42,973 bases of DNA from Actinomycetaceae bacterium (GTDB taxonomy: Bacteria > Actinomycetota > Actinomycetes > Actinomycetales > Actinomycetaceae). Where the stretch lies: assembly GCA_030537795.1 (NCBI GenBank), contig JAUNVE010000015.1, forward strand, positions 1-42,973. The letters run 5' to 3'. The notes under the pieces are model-generated. The model was given only the letters and a program-made list of their open reading frames with translations. It made no database searches and was not told the origin of the DNA. Shown in pieces: positions 18,879 through 26,552 of the stretch (position 1 is its first letter; every line of letters begins with the position of its first letter). The position numbers and the translations under genes are program-made.

Positions 18879-18908
18879 TTGCCTTGTAAGGTTAGCGCAA
18901 CCTAATAT
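18879..18908 (+). promoter_or_regulatory. Putative promoter of the iron-uptake operon
   Basis: TTGCCT (18879-18884) and TAATAT (18903-18908) are 18 bp apart and bracket the DtxR-like box. This would place the start of transcription near 18915, about 50 bases before the chosen GTG. Confidence 0.5.
18887..18905. promoter_or_regulatory. DtxR/IdeR-type iron box
   Basis: TAAGGTTAGCGCAACCTAA matches the 19-bp actinobacterial iron-box consensus TTAGGTTAGSCTAACCTAA at 16 of 19 positions and keeps the AGGTTAG core and the ACCTAA arm. It lies between the -35 and -10 boxes, where a bound Fe-DtxR would block RNA polymerase. The operon should therefore be off in iron-rich cells. Confidence 0.8.
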
Positions 18909-18964
18909 TAAGGGCGATGGCATGGAATGTCATGCGCTTTTGTTTTCGTCGAAGTGAGGTATAT

Positions 18965-20581
18965 GTGATCCCGTCTTCACATGCAACGCGATTCAGTCCC
19001 GTATTTTCTCAACGCAATGGATTGGTTGCTTTTCTTTCGCTGGCTGTGGCTCTCATTTTCTTTGCGCTTCCTGCCGGCCAAGCCTACGCCGAGTCCGACG
19101 GCGAGTGGAGCGACATTGCATCCCAAGTGAGTTCCCGTCTCGACGAGGCCGTAACTGCTTATGAATCCGGTGACAGTGAGCAAGCAAAAGCTCTCGTCAA
19201 GGAAGCACGCTACGGAATTTTTGCTGGAAAGGGCTTGGAGGAAGAGATAGCTTCCCAGCTGTCGGGGGCGGATGCCAATAAGGCGAATATGGATTTTGGC
19301 CTGCTGACCAAGGCCATCTCTGACGGTGATGACGAGGGCGTTCATACACGCGTTGACAACCTCAAACAGCAGCTGAGCACCGATGCGCAAGAACTTGACG
19401 GAGGCTCCTCATCCGGAGAAATAGGAGCCATTAGTCCCGGTAAATGGGGGCAAACGGCCTCCGCCATGCTCGACTTACTCGATCAGGCCGCACAAACTTA
19501 CGCCGATGGCGACGCCGAGGGAGCCAAAGATCTGGTCAATGAGGCCTACTACGGTCACTATGAAACATCGGGTTTTGAAAAGATGACTATGGCGCGCGTA
19601 TCCGGTGGACGGGTTGCGGGCATTGAACTCGAGTTCGCCCTCATTAAGAAGGCTATGACCGAAGGCAAAGACTCCGAAGTCGCCACCCGCATTGAGGAAC
19701 TTAAACCTCACTTGGTGGAGGATGCTAATACGCTTGATGATTTTGACGGCACCACCGGCGAATCAAGTGGCGCGGGTTCCTCCCCGATGACTATTTTCCT
19801 AGCTGCCTTCACGGTGATTCTGCGCGAAGGTATCGAAGCGATGCTTGTTGTGGCGGCCGTTATTGCCTACCTGGTGAAGGCCGGACACAAAGATAAGACG
19901 AAGGTTGTGTGGGCAGGAGCCGTCGCCGCATTGGTGGTATCCGGTATTCTCGCCGTCGCAATTTCGAAACTGACCGGCCTAGCCGGTAAGAGCCAAGAAC
20001 TCATTGAAGGTATCACCGCGCTTGTCGCTGTTGCCATGCTCATCTACGTATCTAACTGGATGCTCGGCAAATCGGATGCGCAGGCGTGGGACAAGTTCAT
20101 TAAGGACAAAACCGATACTTCCTTGTCGAAGGGCTCACTACTCTCCCTTGCCTTCGTGGCTTTTCTCGCCGTTGTGCGTGAGGGAGCGGAGACCATTCTC
20201 TTCTTCCAGCCAATTTTGGCAATGGCCGAAGGCAATACCCGCGTCGTATGGATTGGATTGCTCAGCGGCATCGTCGCCCTCGTTGCCGTTTACGCAATCA
20301 TTCGGTTACTCAGTATCCGCATCCCCCTACGACCCTTCTTCCTGGCAACGTCCATCCTGCTTGCAATCTTGGCGCTGACCTTCACCGGTTCGGGTATCCG
20401 AGAGCTGCAGGAAGCTGATGCCGTATCCGTAACCCCAATCGAGGGGCTACCAACCATCGACCTCTTGGGGTTCTATCCCCGAGTTGAGAACCTCTCGGCT
20501 CAGGCTGTGGTTCTCGTCGTGATGATCGGTCTATTTGCTTATGGTTACTGGCGTAAAAACCGGGCCGAAGCAGGCCGATAA
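18965..20581 (+). CDS. efeU: FTR1-family iron permease with N-terminal extracytoplasmic domain
   Basis: This is the membrane permease for high-affinity iron uptake. The frame opens at 18917, but GTG at 18965 has GTGAGG five bases upstream, falls after the promoter and starts a clear signal peptide ending PAGQAYA; the product is 538 residues. An extracytoplasmic region (about 42-270) holds two similar helical repeats, one around ARYGIFAGKGLE and one around AYYGHYETSGFE. Seven membrane helices follow, with the two iron-translocating motifs REGIE (287-291) and REGAE (405-409). It is the first gene of an eight-gene operon. The symbol efeU is used by family; FetM or the Campylobacter Cj1658 protein are closer in architecture. 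Confidence 0.92.
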   Translation: MIPSSHATRFSPVFSQRNGLVAFLSLAVALIFFALPAGQAYAESDGEWSDIASQVSSRLDEAVTAYESGDSEQAKALVKEARYGIFAGKGLEEEIASQLSGADANKANMDFGLLTKAISDGDDEGVHTRVDNLKQQLSTDAQELDGGSSSGEIGAISPGKWGQTASAMLDLLDQAAQTYADGDAEGAKDLVNEAYYGHYETSGFEKMTMARVSGGRVAGIELEFALIKKAMTEGKDSEVATRIEELKPHLVEDANTLDDFDGTTGESSGAGSSPMTIFLAAFTVILREGIEAMLVVAAVIAYLVKAGHKDKTKVVWAGAVAALVVSGILAVAISKLTGLAGKSQELIEGITALVAVAMLIYVSNWMLGKSDAQAWDKFIKDKTDTSLSKGSLLSLAFVAFLAVVREGAETILFFQPILAMAEGNTRVVWIGLLSGIVALVAVYAIIRLLSIRIPLRPFFLATSILLAILALTFTGSGIRELQEADAVSVTPIEGLPTIDLLGFYPRVENLSAQAVVLVVMIGLFAYGYWRKNRAEAGR

Positions 20582-20616
20582 TCAACCCTGTAATACAGAT
20601 TCTGGAGAAAAATCTC

Positions 20617-21276
20617 ATGAAGACAACAATTAAGCGTCTCGCGAGCGCAGCCGCAGCAATCGCCCTGGTTGGCGGCATGTCTGCCTGCTCTCAGGACGGC
20701 GCACAAGACGACAGTGCAGAAAAGGATCCCGCCACCTCATCTGAAGAAGCTCCCGCCGAAGAAGGTGAAGAAGGCGAAGCGGAAGAGGGAGACGACGAGG
20801 CTGGCTTCCGTGAAGAACCTATTGGAGATGAAGTCTTCGAAGGTCCGATTAAGGTTGCTGCCGTGTACTTCCAGCCGGTGACCATGGAACCGGAAATGGG
20901 AGTTCCCTACACCGAAGCTTCTATGCACATTGAAGCTGACATTGCCGCAGTTCCTGACAATGGTTTGGGCTACGGTGCGGGTGACTTTATCCCCGGGCTA
21001 ACAGTTGACTACAAGATTCTCAACGAAGACGGCTCGGAAGCACAGTCCGGCACCCTCATGCCGATGAACGCTTCTGACGGCCCCCACTACGGCCTCAACC
21101 TGCCGGCTCTTGACGCTGGCACCTACACGCTTCAGTTCATCGTTCACTCCCCCGAAGAGAATGGCTGGATGCTCCATACCGATGCTGAAACCGGTGTTCC
21201 CGGAGAATTCTGGGCTGAACCAATCGTGGCTGAATTCCCCGACTGGAACTGGGATCCGGCAGCAGCTTGGTGGTAA
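20617..21276 (+). CDS. P19/Tp34-type periplasmic-like iron-binding lipoprotein
   Basis: The 219-residue protein has a lipoprotein signal with lipobox GGMSAC (lipidated Cys24) and an acidic Glu-rich linker (about 35-65). The rest is a P19/Tp34 domain, with YFQPVTMEP, MHIEADI, YGAGDFIPGL and MPMNASDGPHYG. His104, Glu106, Met150, Asp154, His157 and His187 follow the metal-ligand pattern of this family, which binds Fe and Cu and works with an FTR1 permease (FetMP, Campylobacter P19). GGAGAAAA precedes the ATG. It is 35 bp after the permease and is probably its surface-tethered iron donor. Confidence 0.93.
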   Translation: MKTTIKRLASAAAAIALVGGMSACSQDGAQDDSAEKDPATSSEEAPAEEGEEGEAEEGDDEAGFREEPIGDEVFEGPIKVAAVYFQPVTMEPEMGVPYTEASMHIEADIAAVPDNGLGYGAGDFIPGLTVDYKILNEDGSEAQSGTLMPMNASDGPHYGLNLPALDAGTYTLQFIVHSPEENGWMLHTDAETGVPGEFWAEPIVAEFPDWNWDPAAAWW

Positions 21277-21331
21277 GCCAACCCTAAGCGGTAGACTGAT
21301 CTCGTAATCTAGGAAAGCGAGGAGACTCTCC

Positions 21332-22657
21332 GTGCTCAAACAGTTGGTCGATGTCGTCAGCGCACTCATGCTGGTCGGACTCACCCTGGGAGCACTGTTT
21401 CCCGCTATCCGCCTCGCCACTGGGCGGGACCCGGCTCGTCCCGGGCCCCGCCCAGTGCTGTGGGGAGCATTGGCCGGGGCGCTTATCTCCCTGGTGGTAA
21501 TGGTTGTTCACGAATATTCGATTATTCGCTTCAATCGCCAGCGCCTTACTCTCACTACACTCGAGCCAACCGTTGTCATTGGCATCATCATGCTGATACT
21601 CGTGTGGATCTACGGGCGTCGCACCTTACGCGCCCTCGCCGCCCATCGAAAAAGCGATGAAAGGTCCACCATTCTTTCTCCCAACCCGATTGCGCGCAGG
21701 CCGCGTCTACTGGTAGCGGCACTGGGGGCCGCCTGGGCGCTTCTCATCGTGTTTCGCGACAGCCAGTTGGTCTTTATGCAAGCGCGAACATTTGTGCCGG
21801 TCGGAGCCACAGTTTTTTCCACCGAAACCTTCCTCAACGTGCTGGGTTATGTCTGCGGGCTCGCCCTGGTTATTGTGGCGGCGGTTTCGGTTCTCAAGAT
21901 TTGCCAGGCGCGTCCCGCTTGGATTCCGCCTATTCTCACCGCCCTTGTCGTCATTATTTCGCTGACGCATATTTTCCTCATTATCCGTCTACTTCACGCC
22001 ATCCGCGTCATCTACTTGCCTCTGAACGCCACCCGCGCGATGTCGTGGCTCATTAACCACGAAGTATGGTTCATTTTCGCCGCTCTGGCGATAACGTTAC
22101 TGAGCGCGATAATACTGTGGGTTCGTGGACGGCATCAGAGCACCGCTGGCATCAATCCTGCGGTGCAGCGCCTCGAACGCGCGAAAGCCCAATCCATGAC
22201 GCGCCGCTCCTATTTGGGCCTTGCCACCTATACCGCTTCCCTTGCAATCCTTACTGTCGGGGTCAAATATGCGACGCAAGAGGTGGAATTATCGGAGCCT
22301 GAACCTTATGACCTCACCGACGACGCGGCCGTCATCCCGTTGGAGCGCCTGAATGATGGTCATCTGCACCGTTTCGTGTATGACACCTCAAGCGGTGTGC
22401 AAGTTCGATGGATCGTGATTCAAAAAGCCGGTTCCTCCTACGGTGTTGGTCTGGACGCCTGTGAAATTTGCGGCCCGTCAGGCTATTACGAGCAGGACGG
22501 TCAAGTCATCTGCAAACTGTGCAGTGTAGCGATGAATATTGCCACCATCGGTTTTAAAGGTGGGTGCAATCCGATCCCTATCGACTACGAGGTCGGCAAT
22601 GGGGTGCTGTCGATCCCCCTGACAGTGCTGGAGGAAAGTGCAACGGTCTTTTCATAG
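21332..22657 (+). CDS. DUF2318 membrane Fe-S-type protein (Cj1660-like)
   Basis: The 441-residue protein starts at GTG with GAGGAG upstream. About eight membrane helices occupy residues 1-320. The C-terminal extracytoplasmic DUF2318 domain has Cys377, Cys380, Cys394, Cys397 and Cys412 in DACEICG, VICKLCS and FKGGCNPIP, a pattern annotated as Fe-S-containing. Proteins of this type sit in the same place in P19-type iron loci. A role in moving electrons across the membrane or handling reduced iron is plausible but is inference. It lies 55 bp after the P19-like gene and 47 bp before the first ABC permease. Confidence 0.88.
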   Translation: MLKQLVDVVSALMLVGLTLGALFPAIRLATGRDPARPGPRPVLWGALAGALISLVVMVVHEYSIIRFNRQRLTLTTLEPTVVIGIIMLILVWIYGRRTLRALAAHRKSDERSTILSPNPIARRPRLLVAALGAAWALLIVFRDSQLVFMQARTFVPVGATVFSTETFLNVLGYVCGLALVIVAAVSVLKICQARPAWIPPILTALVVIISLTHIFLIIRLLHAIRVIYLPLNATRAMSWLINHEVWFIFAALAITLLSAIILWVRGRHQSTAGINPAVQRLERAKAQSMTRRSYLGLATYTASLAILTVGVKYATQEVELSEPEPYDLTDDAAVIPLERLNDGHLHRFVYDTSSGVQVRWIVIQKAGSSYGVGLDACEICGPSGYYEQDGQVICKLCSVAMNIATIGFKGGCNPIPIDYEVGNGVLSIPLTVLEESATVFS

Positions 22658-22704
22658 TGGGTGCTCATACACGGCGTCTTGGTCGAAGGGGAAAGTGATA
22701 AACG

Positions 22705-23985
22705 ATGTTTTGGAGAATGCTCAAGGGAGCATTGCTACGCGGGCGCGGCCGGCGACTGATGATTATATTGACAGTCGCTCTCGGCGCTTCGGTGGCGACG
22801 TCGATGCTATCCGTTATGTTCGATGTGGGAGATAAAGTCAATCAGGAACTGAAGGCATACGGAGCAAATATTGTAGTGCGTCCCAAGGGTGCCGCTGTTG
22901 TGCAGGACCTGTATCACTTCAAAGACGCACAGGAACAACAGTCTTATCTGAAGGAAGAGGAGCTTCCCAAGATTAAGACGATTTTCTGGACCTACAATAT
23001 TATTGACTTCACTCCTTTGCTGACCGCTCACGCCACCATTGATAACTCCGCCGACGAAACGACGCTGGTGGGCACGTGGTTCGATCACAGTTTGGAAGTT
23101 CCCGGTCAAGATGTGGTCAATACCGGCCTCGACCATCTGCGCGGCTGGTGGCATATTGAGGGACAATGGCCCGCTGATACCGATGCCAACGGTGCGGTGG
23201 TCGGCCAAACCCTCGCTAGCGACCATAACCTCGCTGTGGGCGACACTTTTTCCGTTGCGCACCACGGTCACTCCGTTGACCTCACCGTGCGTGGCATTGC
23301 TCAGACCGGTGCGGAAGAAGATGAGCAGATCTTTACCCAATTGGCCGTGGCGCAAGAGCTCATTAACCGCCCCGATGCAGTGGGACAGATTGAAGTTTCC
23401 GCACTGACGACACCCGATAATGAACTGGCACGAAAAGCGGCTAAGAATCCCAACAGCCTATCGATTTCCGAGCGCGAATTATGGTATTGCACCGCCTATG
23501 TATCCTCTATTTCCTACCAGATTGAAGAGGCGCTCACGGATGCTGTGGCTCGCCCCGTCCGGCAGGTTTCCGAATCGGAAGGAACGATTTTAGAAAAGAC
23601 CCAGCTGCTGATGGTTCTTGTCACTATTTTGTCGATGGCTGGATCAGCTCTCGCCATCGCTAACCTGGTGACCGCAAATGTGATGGAACGCGCGCGTGAA
23701 ATCGGCCTGCTTAAAGCGGTTGGCTCTCGCGATGGAGCAGTCGTGGGCCTGATTTTAACCGAAATCATTATTATTGGGTCGATCGGCGGCCTTATTGGTT
23801 ATGGCGCGGGTATTGGCTTAGCTCAACTGATTGGACATACGGTGTTCCATTCCGCCATTAATATCGTTCCGGCAGTGGCCGGCATCGTCGCTGCTCTCGT
23901 GATCCTGGTCGTCATCTTTGGCTCCATTCCCGCAATCCGCTTCCTGCTGCGTTTACGGCCGGCGGAAGTACTTCACGGACGGTGA
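22705..23985 (+). CDS. ABC transporter permease, FtsX/MacB type (first of pair)
   Basis: This 426-residue protein has the MacB/FtsX layout: one membrane helix near residues 15-40 (LMIILTVALGASVATSML), a large extracytoplasmic domain (about 45-290), then three helices with the conserved loop MERAREIGLLKAVGSRDGAV. AAGGGGAAAG precedes the ATG. Its stop is four bases before the next permease, so the two probably form a heterodimer. In P19-type loci such permeases are not classical importers, and they may act mechanically on the surface components. Confidence 0.88.
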   Translation: MFWRMLKGALLRGRGRRLMIILTVALGASVATSMLSVMFDVGDKVNQELKAYGANIVVRPKGAAVVQDLYHFKDAQEQQSYLKEEELPKIKTIFWTYNIIDFTPLLTAHATIDNSADETTLVGTWFDHSLEVPGQDVVNTGLDHLRGWWHIEGQWPADTDANGAVVGQTLASDHNLAVGDTFSVAHHGHSVDLTVRGIAQTGAEEDEQIFTQLAVAQELINRPDAVGQIEVSALTTPDNELARKAAKNPNSLSISERELWYCTAYVSSISYQIEEALTDAVARPVRQVSESEGTILEKTQLLMVLVTILSMAGSALAIANLVTANVMERAREIGLLKAVGSRDGAVVGLILTEIIIIGSIGGLIGYGAGIGLAQLIGHTVFHSAINIVPAVAGIVAALVILVVIFGSIPAIRFLLRLRPAEVLHGR

Positions 23986-23989
23986 GGAC

Positions 23990-25297
23990 ATGACTAAACG
24001 ATCGATGTTTATTCGGATGGTACTGTCATCCATCCTGCGACGCCGCTCACGCGTTCTCATCGCCATGTTGGCGGTTGCTATCGGCGCCACTACGCTTTCA
24101 TCTCTCGCCATGATCGCTATCGACGTGCCGCGACAAATGGCACGCGAAATGCGCTCCTACGGTGCCAATGTCGTGGTGTTGCCGGCCGATGAGGATAGCG
24201 GGTTCTCCCCCGCTATTTTGGCGGATATTGACCGCGAAGTTCCCGCGGATCTACTGGTTGGAGCGGTGGGACTCGAATATGAGCCCATCACGATTAACGA
24301 TCTGCCCTACGTTGCGGTCGGGACCGATATGGAAGCCGCCCGCGCCATTAATCCCTACTGGTATGTTGACGGCGAATGGCCGCACCAACCGGGCCAGGCA
24401 CTTATCGGACGCGAGATTGCGCAAGCTACCGACGTGGGGGTCGGCGATACGTTAACGCTCATGGAACTCGTCGACTCTGGACAGTCACTGGAGGCCGCCG
24501 GCGAAGCGGCACCACCGGCGATGACCGACGAACAACCGCGCCAACCCGACGCCAGGGGAGAAGTCCAACCCGGGCAGGTAACCGATGAGATGGGCAAACC
24601 GATTGCGCCGGCGGATAAAACCGTAACCGATGCTGCCCCCGGCGGAGGTTTAGAGGTACCGTCTTTACCCGTCACCATTAGTGGAATCTTAGAAACCGGA
24701 GGCTCGGAAGACGGCTTCGTCTATTTGGCTTCCGCAGACTTGAGCGAACTTACCGGCAGAGATCATATGCTGACGGTGGCAGAACTGTCGGTGGCAGCAA
24801 ATGAAACCACGATTGCATCCATTGCACAAGACATTACGAGTAAACACCCGGAAATTCAGGCTGCTCCAGTGGCACGTTTAACGCATTCCGATGCCAATGT
24901 GCTTGATATGCTTCGCTCACTCATGGTCATCATCACCATTATCGTGCTCGCCCTCATTATGATCGGCGTATCAACCACGATGATGGCCGTGGTTACGGAG
25001 CGCCGCAACGAAATTGGGTTGCGTAAGGCACTGGGAGCAGGAAACCGCTCTATTGTCGGCGAATTCCTTGGTGAAGCGGTTGTGCTGGGCATTGTCGGTG
25101 GTTTTTTCGGCGCCCTCATGGGCTACGGTCTGGCGCAGGTTATTTCCCTCAACGTCTTCCACCGAACCGTCGTATTCCAACCCCTCGTTTTTATTGCCAC
25201 CATTGTGGTATCGGTTGTCATCTCTACCCTCGCCAGCCTGATTCCGGTACGCCGCGCCATTGATGTCGATCCCGCTCTCGTACTACGTGGAGAGTAA
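23990..25297 (+). CDS. ABC transporter permease, FtsX/MacB type (second of pair)
   Basis: The frame opens upstream inside the previous gene, but ATG at 23990, just after that gene's TGA and the GGTGAGG site, gives 435 residues and suits translational coupling. The first helix is RVLIAMLAVAIGATTLSSLAM, followed by an extracytoplasmic domain and three C-terminal helices with the loop ERRNEIGLRKALGAGNRSIV. A Pro/Glu/Ala-rich low-complexity stretch at about residues 163-223 (for example TDEQPRQPDARGEV) interrupts the extracytoplasmic domain and has no counterpart in the first permease. The pair would assemble with the ATPase encoded next. Confidence 0.88.
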   Translation: MTKRSMFIRMVLSSILRRRSRVLIAMLAVAIGATTLSSLAMIAIDVPRQMAREMRSYGANVVVLPADEDSGFSPAILADIDREVPADLLVGAVGLEYEPITINDLPYVAVGTDMEAARAINPYWYVDGEWPHQPGQALIGREIAQATDVGVGDTLTLMELVDSGQSLEAAGEAAPPAMTDEQPRQPDARGEVQPGQVTDEMGKPIAPADKTVTDAAPGGGLEVPSLPVTISGILETGGSEDGFVYLASADLSELTGRDHMLTVAELSVAANETTIASIAQDITSKHPEIQAAPVARLTHSDANVLDMLRSLMVIITIIVLALIMIGVSTTMMAVVTERRNEIGLRKALGAGNRSIVGEFLGEAVVLGIVGGFFGALMGYGLAQVISLNVFHRTVVFQPLVFIATIVVSVVISTLASLIPVRRAIDVDPALVLRGE

Positions 25298-25307
25298 GGA
25301 GTATGTA

Positions 25308-26024
25308 ATGACTAATGAATCACCGCTTATCCAGCTGTCTGGAGTGTCAAAAATCTACGGAGATTTGCACGCCCTCGACGCAGTTGATCTCAGTGTTCCT
25401 CGAGGTGAGTGGCTGTCGATTGTCGGGCCTTCGGGCTCGGGTAAAACCACCATGATGAATATTATTGGGTGTATGGACAGTCCAAGTAAGGGCACCGTTA
25501 CACTCGATGGACGCGATATTTCCCAGCTCACTTCCTATGACCTCACCCAAGTGAGGCGAGAAACCATCGGACTGGTTTTTCAACAGTTCCACCTCATCGG
25601 GCATCTCACCGCGGTTGAAAACGTAATGGTCAGCCAGTACTACCATTCTGTTCCCGATGAAAAAGAGGCATTGGAAGCACTTGATCGCGTCGGGTTAGCG
25701 GACCGCGCCTCTCACCTGCCGCACCAGCTTTCTGGTGGTGAACAACAGCGCGTATGCGTGGCTCGCGCGCTCATTAACTATCCGAAGGTTGTATTGGCTG
25801 ATGAACCAACCGGAAACCTCGACGAAACCAATGAGCATATTGTGCTGGATATCTTCCAACAGTTGCATAATGACGGAACGACCCTCATCGTGGTCACCCA
25901 TGACGCGACGGTGGCGGGTAAAGCGCAACGATCCGTCCGACTCGACCACGGTCGAATCGTCAGCCAAACACGTAATGGAGCCACAACACCACTGGCTGGA
26001 ACATCATCGCAGGAGGCTCACTAA
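25308..26024 (+). CDS. ABC transporter ATP-binding protein, MacB/LolD type
   Basis: The frame opens at 25260, but ATG at 25308 has AAGGAG eight bases upstream and gives 238 residues, normal for the family. Walker A is GPSGSGKT (40-47), the Q-loop is FQQFH, the signature is LSGGEQQRV (141-149) and Walker B is VVLADEPTGNLD (161-172), with the H-loop in VVTHD. This is the nucleotide-binding subunit for the two permeases, 10 bp after the second one. Its stop is one base before the FMN-binding lipoprotein start. Confidence 0.95.
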   Translation: MTNESPLIQLSGVSKIYGDLHALDAVDLSVPRGEWLSIVGPSGSGKTTMMNIIGCMDSPSKGTVTLDGRDISQLTSYDLTQVRRETIGLVFQQFHLIGHLTAVENVMVSQYYHSVPDEKEALEALDRVGLADRASHLPHQLSGGEQQRVCVARALINYPKVVLADEPTGNLDETNEHIVLDIFQQLHNDGTTLIVVTHDATVAGKAQRSVRLDHGRIVSQTRNGATTPLAGTSSQEAH

Positions 26025-26025
26025 T

Positions 26026-26550
26026 ATGGATCGAGCAGCGGCTTTTCGACGCGCTAACCTGGCCGGTCTGGGATTGGCCGGAGCTTTCCTACTGGCCGCA
26101 TGCTCTCCCCCTGAACTGGTAGATATGAGTATTCCCCTGGCTGACGGACAGTACACGGGGCAATCAAATCCGGATGAGCAAGGAGCCATCGGGACCGTTA
26201 CCATCACCGTAGAAGGCGGTAAAATTACGGCTTCCACCTACCAGACGGTAGCTGCCGACGGAACCGTGAAAGATGAAGACTACGGCAAAACAACTGCCGG
26301 CGAAATCGGAAATGCCGAGTTTTATCAGCGAGCACAAGCCGCGGTAGCTTCCTACCAGCAGTATTCGCAAGAGCTTATTGATGTCCAAGATCCGATGGCC
26401 GTTGACGTAATTTCCGGCGCTACTGTCGCTCACTCTCAGTTTCTTCAAGCGGCTGTGCGCGCGGTCCATGAAGCCCAAGGCGTTGATGACGACGGGGCGG
26501 CCGATTCTATCAATATGCCGAGTCTCGACCTGGAAGAAAGCGACTACTAG
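26026..26550 (+). CDS. FMN-binding domain lipoprotein (flavinylation substrate)
   Basis: The 174-residue product starts at ATG 26026 behind a perfect AGGAGG. Residues 1-26 are a lipoprotein signal with lipobox LLAAC (Cys26). The rest is an FMN_bind domain with GTVTITVEGGKIT, the tyrosine-rich middle and DVISGATVAHSQF near the C-terminus. In this family ApbE attaches FMN through a phosphoester to the threonine of the SGAT motif, here Thr133. The ApbE gene follows directly. The protein is likely a membrane-anchored one-electron carrier. In this operon it could reduce ferric iron before transport, which is inference. Confidence 0.9.
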   Translation: MDRAAAFRRANLAGLGLAGAFLLAACSPPELVDMSIPLADGQYTGQSNPDEQGAIGTVTITVEGGKITASTYQTVAADGTVKDEDYGKTTAGEIGNAEFYQRAQAAVASYQQYSQELIDVQDPMAVDVISGATVAHSQFLQAAVRAVHEAQGVDDDGAADSINMPSLDLEESDY

Positions 26551-26552
26551 GA

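Noticed and set aside
20588-20598. CTGTAATACAG palindrome between the FTR1 and P19-like genes as an operator
   Set aside because: It is short, lies inside the operon and has no promoter beside it; chance is likely.
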